From assembly GCF_035046485.1 (NCBI RefSeq), contig NC_085137.1:253788733-253852732 (forward strand): a stretch of DNA of 64,000 bases, read 5' to 3'. Below the pieces are notes generated by a model, which made no database searches, was not told the origin of the DNA, and was given only the letters and a program-made list of their open reading frames with translations. The translations under genes were made by a program, and so were the position numbers. The stretch's first letter is position 1; each line of letters starts with the position of its first letter. Source of the stretch: Aedes albopictus. Its lineage: Eukaryota > Arthropoda > Insecta > Diptera > Culicidae. Of this stretch, positions 42,510 to 53,239 are shown piece after piece.

Positions 42510-42704
42510 CATAGGCGCCAACTTGTGACGTAGTTGGGGGGGGCGAAGCTCTCCAAAATTGGACAAAATTCAACTTTTTTTAGTTCAATGCACTAGTTTT
42601 CACGTAAATATGCCTAAACTAGATGAACTGCGTCGAAATTTTACGAATTTGGTTGATTTTGAGAGGCCTCGCCCCCCCAACTACGTCACAAGTTGGCGCG
42701 TATG
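42510..42704. mobile_element. 195-bp hAT-like MITE with 8-bp TSD
   Basis: TTTCCTTG lies at 42502-42509 and 42705-42712. Ends CATAGGCGCCAACTTGTGAC and, reversed, CATACGCGCCAACTTGTGAC, with poly(G)/poly(C) stretches inside both arms. Confidence 0.85.
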
Positions 42705-42778
42705 TTTCCTTGTGAGCGTGGTGGCATAATTTAGATGTAAGCCGAGATTTTATTCGCGTAATGTTAAGACTTAAGTTC

Positions 42779-42973
42779 GTTTGCAACTGATCCGGTTGGC
42801 ACAAGAAGGCGTGGAGCGCAGAGAGCACGATGGGCGGACCAGGTGGAGCGTGACTTGGCGAGCATCGGGCGCGACCGAGGATGGAGAGCGGCAGCCACGA
42901 ACCGTGTATTATGGAGAAATATTGTTGAATCAGTTTTATCTTGAATTTGATGTAATACTAAATAAATGAAATA
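42779..42973 (+). mobile_element. 5'-truncated RTE-like LINE 3' end with 13-bp TSD
   Basis: AAGACTTAAGTTC flanks both ends (42766-42778, 42974-42986). The insert is homologous to the C-terminal end of LINE copy A (DPVGTRRRG..., RDRGWRAA, NRVLWR) and ends in AATAAATGAAA. Short 5'-truncated copies are usual for LINEs. Confidence 0.9.
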
Positions 42974-43707
42974 AGACTTAAGTTCAACCATCACTCGCTA
43001 GGTGCGCATGTACACAGAATTAACCTCGCATTGAGCAATGTTTGTACTAAGTGCGGTTTCGGTTATAACGACCACGTAGTTTGGCAATGCCCGGATAATG
43101 ACGCGGCTCCTTCAGAGCACTACTTTTGGATCCCCTTGAGACCCGATGTAGACAATCCTTTGTTCTTGTGAGAGATGTGTTGGGCACTCGCGATGTCGCT
43201 TATATGCTATGCATTTACGACTTCCTGTGTTTGTCTTGTATAAAGGTTTAATTCTCTTGTGTTTATTCCTTCAATTTTTATTCTCTGTTTTCGTCTTTGT
43301 GTTGTTCCTGGCCATCCGGCAGATGAAAAGCCCACTACAAACTGCCACTGAATCGCTACGCAGACAACGAACACGTCCTATACTAACTACCTATGTTGTA
43401 TAAGAAATATATTTGTACATAAAATACAAAAAAAAAATGAATTTTGGCTTCGCAAAGCGTTAAACGCGATTGAGCTACAAATAAATGACTTAGCTTACCG
43501 TTCAGGCTAAGGTAGGGGTGACCTCTGCTGTACATAATAGCCGTCTCCATTCCACTCGTTCCATGGCTGTTTCTCTCCAGTTCTAAACTCTGCGTAGGGT
43601 CCGCAGACCGTCCTACACTTGGTCGACCCACCTAGCTCGCTGCGCACAGCGCACCACGTCTTCTTGTACCGGTCGGATGACTATCGAGAATCATTTTAGT
43701 CGGGTTG

Positions 43708-44212
43708 CTATCCGACATCCTGATGACGTGACCCGGCCACCGTAGCCTCCCGATTTTCACGGTATGGACGATGGTTGGTTCTCAGCTGATGCAGCTCGTG
43801 GTTCATTCGCCTTCTCCAAGTCCCGTCTTCCATATGCACTCCGCCGTAGATGGTACGCAACACCTTCCGTTCGAAAACTCCAAGGGCGCGTACGGTCCTC
43901 TGCACGTAGGGTCCATGTTTCGTGCCCATAGAGGACGACCGGTCTAATCAACGTTTTGTAGATGGTTAACTTCGTGTTACGGCGAACTTTATTCGATCGT
44001 AGAGTTCTGCGGAGTCCAAAGTAGGCACGATTTCCTGCCACAATGCGCCTCTGAATTTCTCTGCTGGTGTCGTTGTCGTCGGTCACCAGTGAGCCCAAGT
44101 ACACGAGTTCTTCAACCGCCTCGATTTCATCACCGTCGATATGAATTCGGGGTGGCGGGCGCGGTGATTCCTCCCTGGAGCCCTTTGCCATCATGTACTT
44201 TGTCTTCGACAC
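43708..44212 (-). pseudogene. LINE copy B, C-terminal domain
   Basis: Begins MSKTKYMMAKGSREESPRPP after the shared TGA. It then reads VEELVYLGSLVTDDNDTSRE, IVAGNRAYFGLRRTL and LYGHETWTLRAEDR. A frameshift near 43890 moves the reading to ALGVFERKVLRTIYGGVHM and RRRMNHELHQL. A shifted copy of the C-terminal domain continues to about 43500. Confidence 0.78.
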
Positions 44213-44251
44213 ATTAATGATTAGTCCGATTCGCCTGGCTTCACTCTTTAG

Positions 44252-45703
44252 TCAGATGTACGTTTCCGCCATCGTCTCAAATTTACGAGCAATAATATCA
44301 ATATCATCGGCGAAACCAAGCAGCTGAACGGACTTCGTGAAAATCGTCCCACTCGTGTTTATCCCCGCTCTTCTTATTACACCCTCCAAAGCAATGTTGA
44401 ACAGCAAGCACGAAAGACCATCACCTTGCCGTAACCCTCTTCGAGATTCGAAGGGACTCGAGAGTGTCCCTGATACTCGAACTACGCACATCACTCGATC
44501 CATCGTCGCCTTGATCAACCGTATCAGTTTATCCGGGAATCCGTATTCGTGCATAATCTGCCATAGCTGTTCTCGATCGATTGTATCATACGCCGATTTG
44601 AAATCGATGAACAAGTGATGTGTGGGCACGTTGTATTCGCGGCATTTCTGCAACACCTGGCGGATGGCGAACATCTGGTCCGTTGTAGCGCGTTCACCCA
44701 TAAATCCAGCCTGATATTGCCCCACGAACTCTCTTGTAATCGGTGATAGACGACGGCATAAAATTTGAGAGAGTATCTTGTAGGCAGCGCTCAGTAGTGT
44801 GATCGCGCGGTAGTTCCCGCAATCCAACTTGTCGCTCTTTTTGTAGATGGGACACACAATACCTTCCATCCATTCCTCCGGTAATACTTCCTCCTCCCAA
44901 ATCTTGGTAATGACCCAGTGTAGTGCTCTCACCAGTGCTTCTCCACCGTATTTTAGAAGCTCGCTTGGTAGTTGATCTGCTCCAGCGGCTTTGTTGTTTT
45001 TCAACCGGCCAACCTTCTCAATCTCTTGAAGGTCAGGGGCCGGAAGTCTTTCGTCCTGTGCACATACTCCTAGATCTGTTACCACGCCCCCTGCGGTACT
45101 TGCAACGTCGCCATTGAGGTGCTCATCGTAATGCTGCCGCCACCTCTGGACCACCTCACGCTCGCTCGTGAGAATATTCCCGTAATTATCTCGGCACATG
45201 TCGGCTTGTAGCACAAAGCCTCTGCGCGAGCGGTTCAGCTTCTCGTAGAACTTTCGTGTGTCCTTAGCGCGGTACAGCTCTTCCATCGCTTCGCGATCTC
45301 GTTCTTCCTGCTGGCGCTTCTTCATCCGGAAGACTGAGTTCTGCCTGTTCCGCGCCTGTTTGTAACGTGCCTCATTTGCTCTCGTACAACGGTGTTGCAG
45401 CATTCTCGCCCATGCTGCATTCTTCTCGTTTTTCAACTGTTCACATTCGCCGTCGTACCAGTCGTTTCTGTTATTCGGAGTCGCGAAGCCTAGTGCTGTA
45501 GCCGAGGTACTACCTATGGCAGATCGGATGTCCCTCCAGCCATCTTCAAGTGTAGCTGCGCCAAGCTGCTCTTCCGTTGGTAGGGCCACTGCTAACTGCT
45601 GCGCGTAGTCTTGAGCCACTTCTACGTTACGCAGCTGCTCGATGTTGAGTCGCGGCGTTCGACTTCGACGCGTGGTGATAACTGTCGAAAGTTTTGAGCG
45701 CAT
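44252..45703 (-). pseudogene. LINE copy B, linker and reverse transcriptase
   Basis: The minus-strand frame has a basic linker (NRQNSVFRMKKRQQEERDRE) and RT motifs NNKAAGADQLPSELLKYGG, YRAITLLSAAYKILSQIL, QAGFMGERATTDQMFAIRQV, FIDFKSAYDTIDREQLW, GLRQGDGLSCLLFNIALEG and FADDIDIIARKF. It stops at TGA followed by CTA after MAETYI. The frame continues without shift into the 44212 segment, and copy C has the same stop. Confidence 0.82.
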
Positions 45704-46004
45704 GCCTACAGCGACTAGGACTAGATTGTGATCCGAATCTATATTTGCACTGCGGGAGGCTGCAAAGTTTACGCATCGCTAGCCGTTATCATTCGATACG
45801 GCGTGCAGGTTGTTTCGTCCGATTACCGGTCTGTACATTTCCTCCCTTCTTACCTGCGCGTTCATGTCGCCGACAACGATTTTCACGTCACGCGGCGAGC
45901 AACCATCGTATGTTTGCTCTAACTGCGTGTAGAACGCTTCTCCCTTCGTGTGGGCAGTGGACGTTGATGATGCTGCAGATGAAGAAACGGCCCTTAACTC
46001 TTAA

Positions 46005-49000
46005 CGTTGGGCAATTTTGAATCGAAGTTCGCAACATCGATAATTTTGTTTCGATTAATCGATTTTTTGAATCGATGTTATAGTCCCACAAAAATAATCG
46101 AATCGATTTTTTACATTCGATTTTTCTTTCGATTCAAAAATATTAAATTTTTATTTTTCTTCAGAATGCATTGTCTCAATGTAATCGGGCGCCCGATATG
46201 TGAATATGAAAATAGGCATTGCAGTTTTGAGGAATCGAAATTACGGTTTTAGATTTGTTTCTAATTTCTATCTAACTATATCAGTATGAATAATTCCTCC
46301 AATTTTTTTCCATAGCTTGCTGCAATGATTCCATCTTGAATTCCTCCAGATATTCCTTTAAGAATTCATCTAGGGGTTCCACCAGACATTTCTTCGGGAA
46401 TTTGTCCTGGGATATCCTTAGAGGTTCCTCCAGTAATTGTTCCAGTGCTCTTTTCGAGGTTTCCTTCAGGAATTTCTTCAGAGATTCTTCATGGTATTTC
46501 TGCAGATATTCCTTCAATGATTTCTACATATATTTCTCCAGAATTCCGCAAGAAATTGCTCTAATAATTCCATTTGGAACTATTCGAAGTATTTCTGCAG
46601 GAATGTCTCTAGAAATTCTTTCAGAAAATTTTACTAGAGGTTATTCAAAAACTAATCCAGTAAATTCTTAAAAAAAACATAAGGAGTCCATCCAAATATT
46701 CCTTCAATAATACGTCCAAAAATTACTGTAAACATGAATTTCTTCAAATTTTTATCCCAGATTCCTACATAAATTCTTCCAGGAATTCGCTAAGAAAGCT
46801 TTCGTGAGATTCTTTAAGCCCTAAGGAATTCCGCATGGGATTGCTTCCGGGATTCATCATGGGGTTCCTTCTCCAAGATTCCTCCAGGGATTACCCTGGG
46901 CATTCCTTCTGTGATTCCTTCAGGAACAACTTCCAGGATTATTCTGAAAATTCCGCCGAGAACTCTTCTTGGGATTCCTTCAGGAATTGTTCCTGGAATT
47001 ATTCCAGAAACTCCTCCAAAAATTATTCTAAGACTTCCTCCACGAACTGTTTAGAGATTCCCTTAGGAACTCCTCGTGGGATTGATTTCAAGGTTCCTCC
47101 AGGTATTCCTTCAGGAACTGGTTCAGGTACTGGAGAAACTAGTAATTAGAAGGCACGAAATTGACAAATTGAGAGATGAAATTTGTGATTGCTCCAAAAG
47201 TTCCTGTGTACTTTTTCTAGAATTCCTTCAGGATTTCCTCTGGAATTCAGCAATTTCTTCAGTACTTTCTCCTGGAATTTCTTCTGAAACTCTTCCGAAT
47301 TCCCTAAGAAATTGATCCATGGATTTTTTCAGGAATTCTTCCTGGGATTCCTCCAGAAATTCCCCAGGATTCCTCTGCGAATTCCTACATGGATTCCACT
47401 AAAAAATCTTACAGGGATTCGTCCGGGAATTCCTCTAGCAATTTCTCAAGAGATTCCTCTAGGAATTTCTCCAGAAATTCTTATAGGTAGTCATCTTGAG
47501 ATATCTCAATAAATTCTTCTAGAGATTCCTCCAGGATTTTTTCCTGAAAGCGCTCCAATAGTTCTTCAAGGAAATCCTCCAGAAATTCCTCCAAGTGCTA
47601 CTCTAAAGATTCCTCCAGGGATTCACCATGGAATGTATACAGGGATTCCTCCAGGAATTTCTCTAGAGATTTCCCAAGGAATTTATCTAGAGATACCACC
47701 TGGAATCCCTACAGGCATGTCTCCAGGAATTTCTCCAAGGGTTTATCAAGGCATTCCTTCCTTCAAGAATTCCTTCTGGGATTGCCCTAAGCCTCCAGGA
47801 ATTCCTTTAGGAATACCTCCACGATACCTACGGCAGTTTGTCCAGAAATTTCTTAAGAAATTCCCTAAGGAGTTTCTCCCGGAGGTTATCCACGAATTAT
47901 TCCAAGAATTTCTCCAGCGATTACTGCATCGATTCATTCTGAGATTCTTCTAGGAATTCCTTCAAGGATTTTTTCAGGAGTCCTCCAGGGATTCCTTCAG
48001 AAATGCCCCCAGGAATTCCTCCCGGAATTCAACCAGGAATTATTCTAGGATTTTATCCAGGCATTTCTTCAGGGACTCCTCCGGGAATTTCACCAAGAAT
48101 TTCTCCAGGGATTATTCCAGGTATTTCTTCAGGAATTTCTCCAGGAAATCCTGCATGGATTCTTTCATGAATTCTTTCAGAGATTTATTCAGGAGTTCCT
48201 CTAGGAATTTTTCCAGGGATTCCTCAGGGATTTCTTCCAGGAATTCCTCTAGGAACTCCTCTATGAATTTCTTCAGAAATTTCTCCAAGGACTCCTCTAA
48301 GGATTCTTCCAGAGATTCCTTAAGAAATTTCTCCGACGCTTCTTCCATAAATTCCTACAGAAATAGTTCTCGGGGAATTCCTCTAGGAATTTCATCAGAA
48401 ACTTCTCTAGGAATTCCTCTCAGAATTCTTCTAGAGATTCCTCCAAGGATACATTCAGGGATTTCTTCAAGAATTCTTCTAGGGATTTCTCCAGGAGTTC
48501 CACCTGGGACTCCGCCAGGAATTTATCCAGAAAATCCTCCAAGGAATTCCTCCTGAGGTTCCTCAAGCAATTGCTTCAGGGATTCCTCCAGCGATTTTTC
48601 AGGAAAGTCTTCCAGGAGTTCTTCCAAGGATTTCTAAGGATTTCTCCAGAAATTCCTTTAAGGATTTCTCCAGGAATTCCTCAAGATGTTTCTTCTCCAG
48701 GGATTCCTCCCAGATTTCCTCTAAGGAATCCTCCATGAGTTCATCCAGGGATTCCTTCAAGATTTTTTCCAGAATATGTTCCAGGCATTTATCCAAGAAT
48801 TCTTTCAAGGTATCCTTCTGGTATTCCTGCAGGAATTTCTCCATAGGTTCATCCAGGAATTCCTCCAGAGACTTGTACTCCAAACTGCAAACGAATCATT
48901 TTATGCTTTGCAACATTTTATAATATCGAATCGATGTGAAAACTTCGATTCAAAGCATTCGATTAAATCGATGAATCGATTCTGCTGGTCCGATTCGAAT

Positions 49001-49041
49001 CGATTCACAAAAATCGAGGTCTGAGCCAAACTTGCCAAAGC
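46005..49041. mobile_element. 3.0-kb element carrying a GGAATTCC minisatellite
   Basis: It interrupts the endonuclease of LINE copy B between RMC and TLRVKG. The ends are weakly alike: CGTTGGGCAATTTTGA and, reversed, GCTTTGGCAAGTTTGG. TAA lies on both sides (46002-46004, 49042-49044). Just inside both ends are clusters of ATCGATT/AATCGAT (46035-46140 and 48930-49017). The 2.6-kb core is minisatellite. No transposase. Confidence 0.55.
46300..48890 (-). repeat. GGAATTCCTGGAG minisatellite, reverse orientation
   Basis: ATTCCTCCAGGAATT, TTCTCCAGGGATTCCT and similar units of 12-27 bp repeat throughout. It is the same family as 32725-37220, read from the other strand. Frames of the kind EEFLEESLEKFL are artefacts of the repeat. 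Confidence 0.9.
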
Positions 49042-49500
49042 TAATGCACATCCGTGCGTTGATCGGCTGCTACCCGATCACACGTTGTCGCATCTTGCCC
49101 AACACTATAAATCTTGTTCCATCCAAGTTCATCAGTGGTGCCACAGCTTTGATAGAAGGTAGCCGCTCGATGCCCGCTTTTCTACACTTTCCAACAAAGT
49201 TCCTGTAACGCCACGATGTCGGAGTTGTGGGGATGTAGTTCGCCGTAGATTATCCTGTCACATTCTGCGAAACCAAGTGACTTACAATTCCATGTTTCAA
49301 GTTTCCAATCGTAGTCCTTATTTCGTCGCGTGATTCTTTGCCGATTGTATCAAGTCGTATTTTCTCCTATGTTATTCGCAATGGGGATTTTTACGGGTGG
49401 CTTATTGTGCCTAAGTCAACAATCCTGTCTCGCCGGAGGGCCATCGTGCCAGTTCTGCGAAGAGAACCAATACCCTATACAAATTATTGACCTCTTGTGA

Positions 49501-49651
49501 CAACGAATATCATCCCTAACCCTAACCCTAACATCCCTCCCAACAATGGCTAGCAACTGTACAGTATGGCCTGGTCATCAGTGACTCGTAAAACATCAGC
49601 TTTAACTATACCTGTTATCCTATATTATAAGTAAGAAGAGTAACTTTAACA
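49501..49651. other. Spacer between LINE copy B and MNAT1, with short CCCTAA repeats
   Basis: CATCCCTAACCCTAACCCTAA lies near 49511-49533, about three CCCTAA units. The rest is the 3' flank of MNAT1. No AATAAA was found within 100 bp after the MNAT1 stop. Confidence 0.5.
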
Positions 49652-49751
49652 TTAGCACCCGTGATAAAGCCCAACCAGAGCTTCCTGAATCGCCCGCAGA
49701 CAGGAAATGTTGGTCCTGAATCCACCCGCTCGTTCGGCTTGCGTTTCGGAC
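49652..49751 (-). CDS. MNAT1: MNAT1/MAT1 exon 2 (C-terminus)
   Basis: On the minus strand the exon starts after TTTTCTAG (49753-49752) and runs to a TAA at 49654-49652. The split codon CG|G restores KHIR, followed by SETQAERAGGFRTNISCLRA and IQEALVGLYHGC. This matches the conserved C-terminus of animal MAT1 ([21 protein letters not shown]), the hydrophobic part that binds CDK7-cyclin H. The intron (49752-49822) is 71 bp with GTAAGG...CTAG ends. This exon is too short for ordinary ORF lists and was found from the donor at the end of exon 1. Confidence 0.9.
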
Positions 49752-49822
49752 CTAGAAAATGTATAAAAGTGTGAGGAAATTATGTTGACGCCTTTCAATC
49801 GCTTATCCGAGCGGAGCCTTAC

Positions 49823-50661
49823 CGTATGTGTTTGATGTACCCCTTGGTATCGATATCGGCCAACGTCGGCTGTGCGGGGCCTTCCTTGGGATAAATCTGC
49901 GCCTCGTACACGTAAGTTGGGCCTTCTTCGATCTTCGGCACCGGAAGAAATCCGTGCTGCGACTGGAACTTGATACCGGTGGAGAAGTGTGTCTGCTTCG
50001 GTGCCGGAGGGGCCATCGGCTTTGGCAGTGGAATCTGCTGTTGTTCGGCCCGATGGGCAAATTTATCTACAATCGCACTGGCATCTTCGTAGCTCTCCAT
50101 CAGAGAATCGATTAGGTCTTCCTTGTTCTTGGCTTTCTGCTTTCGATTCTCGGCTTCGATCATGGCTAATTCCTTCTTCCGCTGGTCCGTTTGCTCCTTT
50201 TCGATCTCGATCAGCTGTTCCAGTTCCAGCTCGTCTTTGCTCAATTTGGTCTTATTTTTCAGGATTGTGTCCCGATTTTCCTTCTTGTACTGTTCAATAC
50301 GTTTGTTCGTGTTAATAATGTCGATGTTGTTGCACAGATTGAACACCAGCTCTTCAATCAACTCCAGGTAATCGTTGTATTCCCCCAGGGTAGCGAAATC
50401 GTCCTCTTTTTTGTTGAAATCCTTCAAAATCCGCTTCCGGATCTGCACCTCCTTGTCCACATTGGAGTCCTCGAACAACTGAACGCGGAAGTTGCTCCGC
50501 CGCAGCGCAACATTACACTCCGGGCAGGATCCGGATCCCTTGAGGAACAGCAGTTCCACGCAACTTTCGCACAAAGTGTGCCCGCAAACATTCACCATCA
50601 ACTTCAACGAAGGATTGCGGTATTTGGTGGTTTTGCACCGTGGACATCCTTGATCATCCAT
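49823..50661 (-). CDS. MNAT1: MNAT1/MAT1 exon 1 (RING finger and coiled coil)
   Basis: MAT1 assembles CDK7 and cyclin H into the CDK-activating kinase of TFIIH, used in transcription start and cell-cycle control in the nucleus. The chosen ATG (50661) gives MDDQGCPRCKTTKYRNPSLK, the conserved start of the family. A C3HC4 RING follows with C6, C9, C26, H28, C31, C34, C46 and C49. Then come SNFRVQLFED, a long charged helix or coiled coil (about residues 65-210), a Pro-rich stretch and FSTGIKFQSQ. The exon ends CATACG before GTAAGG. The two exons give 312 residues (human 309), so the gene is complete. An in-frame ATG 21 codons upstream (50724) is possible but not conserved. It is divergent from SPS1. 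Confidence 0.95.
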
Positions 50662-50724
50662 GTTGGCGATGTCCTGTGTAATCCACGCACTATTATATTC
50701 ACCTCTCACTGTTTTCCTTGACAT

Positions 50725-51049
50725 GACTTAAAGTTCAAAACTAACATGTTACCGTTTAGTAAAATAAATACAATACAATAAAATGTAGCAAAATAATGAA
50801 AAATATTCCAAAAACTTTCAATGATACGCGAGTTTGTTATGAAAACAGTCTATATTTTGACAGCGGCACAAAACAGTGGTAAGCTTTCACCACTACACAC
50901 GCAGCCGGCTTGAAAACAAACAGCCAAAGGGTGACCCACAAACCAAACTTCCGCTGCCGGCAGCCCGGGATCTACACAAACTCTACACACCGGTACACGA
51001 TTATTTATGGATTAGGAAAATTCGTGAAAATGAAAAAGAAAAATCAAAA
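50725..51049. other. MNAT1 upstream region
   Basis: AT-rich, with AATAAATACAATACAATAAAA near 50762. No TATA box or other motif could be assigned with confidence. Confidence 0.4.
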
Positions 51050-51284
51050 TCTGCATTAACATGTCTAAAGGGTCTAACTCGTTTTGTAAACAAACATTGT
51101 TTCTGTCGCTGTAGAGCTCATCTCGATCCACCCACGCATCTGGGGGCCGTTATCAGAAAGAGCGAAGTTAGATCTTTCTGATAACGGCCCCCAAATGTGT
51201 GGGTGGATCGAGATGAGCCCTACAGCGACAGAAACAATGTTTGTTTACAAAACGAGTTAGACCCTTTAGACATGTTAATGCAGA
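51050..51284. repeat. 235-bp foldback element
   Basis: TCTGCATTAACATGTCTAAA at the left is inverted at the right as CATGTTAATGCAGA. Arms of about 110 bp include GATCCACCCACGCATCTGGG and its complement, around a loop at about 51160-51175. Non-coding. Confidence 0.88.
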
Positions 51285-51301
51285 AATGACCGTTTGCATT
51301 A

Positions 51302-51442
51302 GAGTGACTGGAAGGGAGAGTGGCGTCATGTTCCCATTTTGACAGGTCTCCTGCTCGTTTGGAACAGGAATTTGTATGGATTTGACAGATGACCGCTGTT
51401 CCAATTTTGACATTGACGCCACTCTAAGTTAAAGTCACTCTA
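51302..51442. mobile_element. 141-bp MITE
   Basis: GAGTGACTGG...GAGAGTGGCGTCA at the left pairs with TGACGCCACTCTAAG...AGTCACTC at the right. GTTTGCATTA occurs on both sides (51292-51301, 51443-51452), a candidate TSD of 8-10 bp. Confidence 0.75.
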
Positions 51443-51567
51443 GTTTGCATTAATTATTCCCGAATAAAACGGTAGCTTTTATAAACCGTTCTGATGAATA
51501 GACAACAATGGTGAAGAATAGACAACAATAGTGACGATGATAAATATTGTCGTCGCGGTTGAAAACC

Positions 51568-51739
51568 GAATTTTCCCCACACGCGACAATCGCCTTTTCT
51601 CCAAATCCGTACGGGAAACCTAACGTCGGACATATAGTGCGCTGGACAGCGGTCCTGGTCCTCTATCCAGCGCACTATGCCCCACGTACGTCCGACGCAC
51701 GGTTTGGGAGAAAAAATAATTTTCGCGTGTCAAAAATTC
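51568..51739. repeat. 172-bp foldback element
   Basis: GAATTTTCCCCACACGCGA at the left is matched inversely by TCGCGTGTCAAAAATTC at the right. The centre pairs through AGTGCGCTGGA and TCCAGCGCACT. Non-coding. Confidence 0.75.
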
Positions 51740-52642
51740 CGATTTTTTTTTTGCTGTGAAGATGGATTTTTCTCTTCATCTTCATCTTCTTCAAATTAAA
51801 TAGTGACAATGCAGGTGCACTCAGCGAAAAAAAAACTAACAAACTTCATCAAAATGCCTTATGATTTTTTGCCATAATTAAACACTATGGATGCCATAAC
51901 CGAGGCCATAACAATACCTTATGAAAATTGATCGTGATTAGGACAAATTCTAGGGGCAGGACAGATCAAACGAGAGCAAATCTGTGTTCGAGGTGTTGCT
52001 CAGAATTCATCACAGTTCCTCAGAATTTCTCTTTTTTATGCCAAAGTGTGATCTGGCATCAATGTCAAACTGCAAAGTGTTTCATGTGCTGAATGAAAAT
52101 TGCAGTTTTGGGGATGTCTTTCGAGAAATTTCGTCGATCATTGCTAAAAAGAGTTACTCAGAAATTCTCAGACTTGCACTCGTTTGCACAGTGTCTTGCC
52201 CCTAGAGCAGCAAGCAGCGGATTTTATCAACGATGTCGCTTACGAATACAAATGCGTGTAACTATTTAGCAAACTGTTGCACAAATGTCATATACAGTGA
52301 AACGTATAAGTGTTAGTGTGTTGTGCTTGGTAGATTTGATATAAGGTGAACTTATTTTGCCACTATTAAATACAAATTTCCATTTTCATACCGTATAAAA
52401 ATGAGTGGACATTGTGGTATATTGTTACTGAACGACATGTGTTTGTCATAGTGTTATTTATTGTCGCCAGCTTTCGGTTTAACACTGTTCAACATTAAAT
52501 AAACCCTTTGAGATTATGTGACCTTATCTGAAAAAAGCCGTTTACTGTTTGAAATGTAAGGCAAACTGTATTTTGTTATGCGGGACGTCAAACTCGTTTT
52601 GACATCTATTTTGACATTGACAGTGCTTTTTAGTTGGGTTTT
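51740..52642. other. MNAT1-SPS1 intergenic sequence, no gene recognised
   Basis: AT-rich, with a 73-codon frame at 51984-52205 that is not recognisable. No further TIR pair was identified. Confidence 0.45.
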
Positions 52643-52650
52643 GCCCCAAC

Positions 52651-53216
52651 TAGTAATCCTACATTATAGAGATCTGCGGAGGCGGCCATTGTAAGCCAAT
52701 CGTGCAGAAAGAACTGTCAAAGTGTGAGCCAAATGAACAGGCTGATCGTTCGTAAGAAGGCGTCGATTGAACGGTATTGCAATCCGAACTAAATAAATTA
52801 AAATTATTTATTTTTTATATCGAGAAATTGACGGTATATGTAAGTTTAGTAAAAAGATAGAATTTAATTAATTCTGCTTTCAAAAGCTCAAGCTTATGAC
52901 GAAACTTTTGTTGCTGCACTTCTCGAAAAAACTTTCATTGCTGCTTCTTGCTTCATTTCTGCCGATATGTTTAGCTTAACACTTTGCAATAAATTTCATA
53001 TTTCATCGATTGCTCCGCTATTTTTTCAAAATTTTGAAAAAAAAATCTACCATAATTAGAAAATGTAAACAAAACAACTTGAACCACTACGAAGTCACGC
53101 ACAAAGTTTGAACATCTAGCTTTGCAGCAAGTGTTGGCAGCTGATGTAAACAAAATGAACAGCGTTGCCGAATCGACATATGTAACTTCCGCTTATCTCT
53201 ATGTAGAGGATTTCTA
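52651..53216. mobile_element. 566-bp hAT-like MITE, copy 1, TSD GCCCCAAC
   Basis: GCCCCAAC lies at 52643-52650 and 53217-53224. Ends TAGTAATCCTACATTATAGA and, reversed, TAGAAATCCTCTACATAGAG. TAGNR fits the hAT terminal consensus. Non-coding; a 60-codon ORF inside recurs in copy 2 and is not a gene. Confidence 0.9.
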
Positions 53217-53239
53217 GCCCCAACCAGTGAACATTCAAC

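Larger units (their letters stand above)
41340..43437 (+). mobile_element. 3' end of an I/LOA-type LINE, broken by four insertions
   Basis: Pieces of RNase H and C-terminal domain can be read on the plus strand. HAWVPSHCSIYGNE (about 41530-41575) continues after an inserted MITE as NEKADSLAKVGGAREGE. HRWQNDWRDGHLGRWLYF lies near 42420-42470. NHHSLGAHVHRINL and CTKCGFGYNDHVVWQCP lie near 42990-43095. VRDVLGTRDVAYM...DFLCL ends near 43250. A poly(A) is at 43426-43437. The order matches I/LOA-type elements (RNase H, then a Cys-rich tail). The reading frame is broken several times. Confidence 0.75.
43495..49500 (-). mobile_element. RTE-like LINE copy B, split by a minisatellite-bearing element
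   Basis: On the minus strand, 5' UTR-like and endonuclease remnants at about 49500-49045 (VIG..PINARMC) continue after the 46005-49041 insert as TLRVKGRFFICSIINVHCPH. The RT follows, then a C-terminal domain ending near 43495. The 5' edge is uncertain. It is the same family as the copy at 61613-63647. Confidence 0.78.

Noticed and set aside
46281..48923. Similar Glu/Phe/Leu/Ser-rich frames
   Set aside because: Same minisatellite on the other strand; artefacts of the repeat.
49511..49533. Possible interstitial telomere
   Set aside because: Only about three CCCTAA units, and dipterans lack this telomere repeat.
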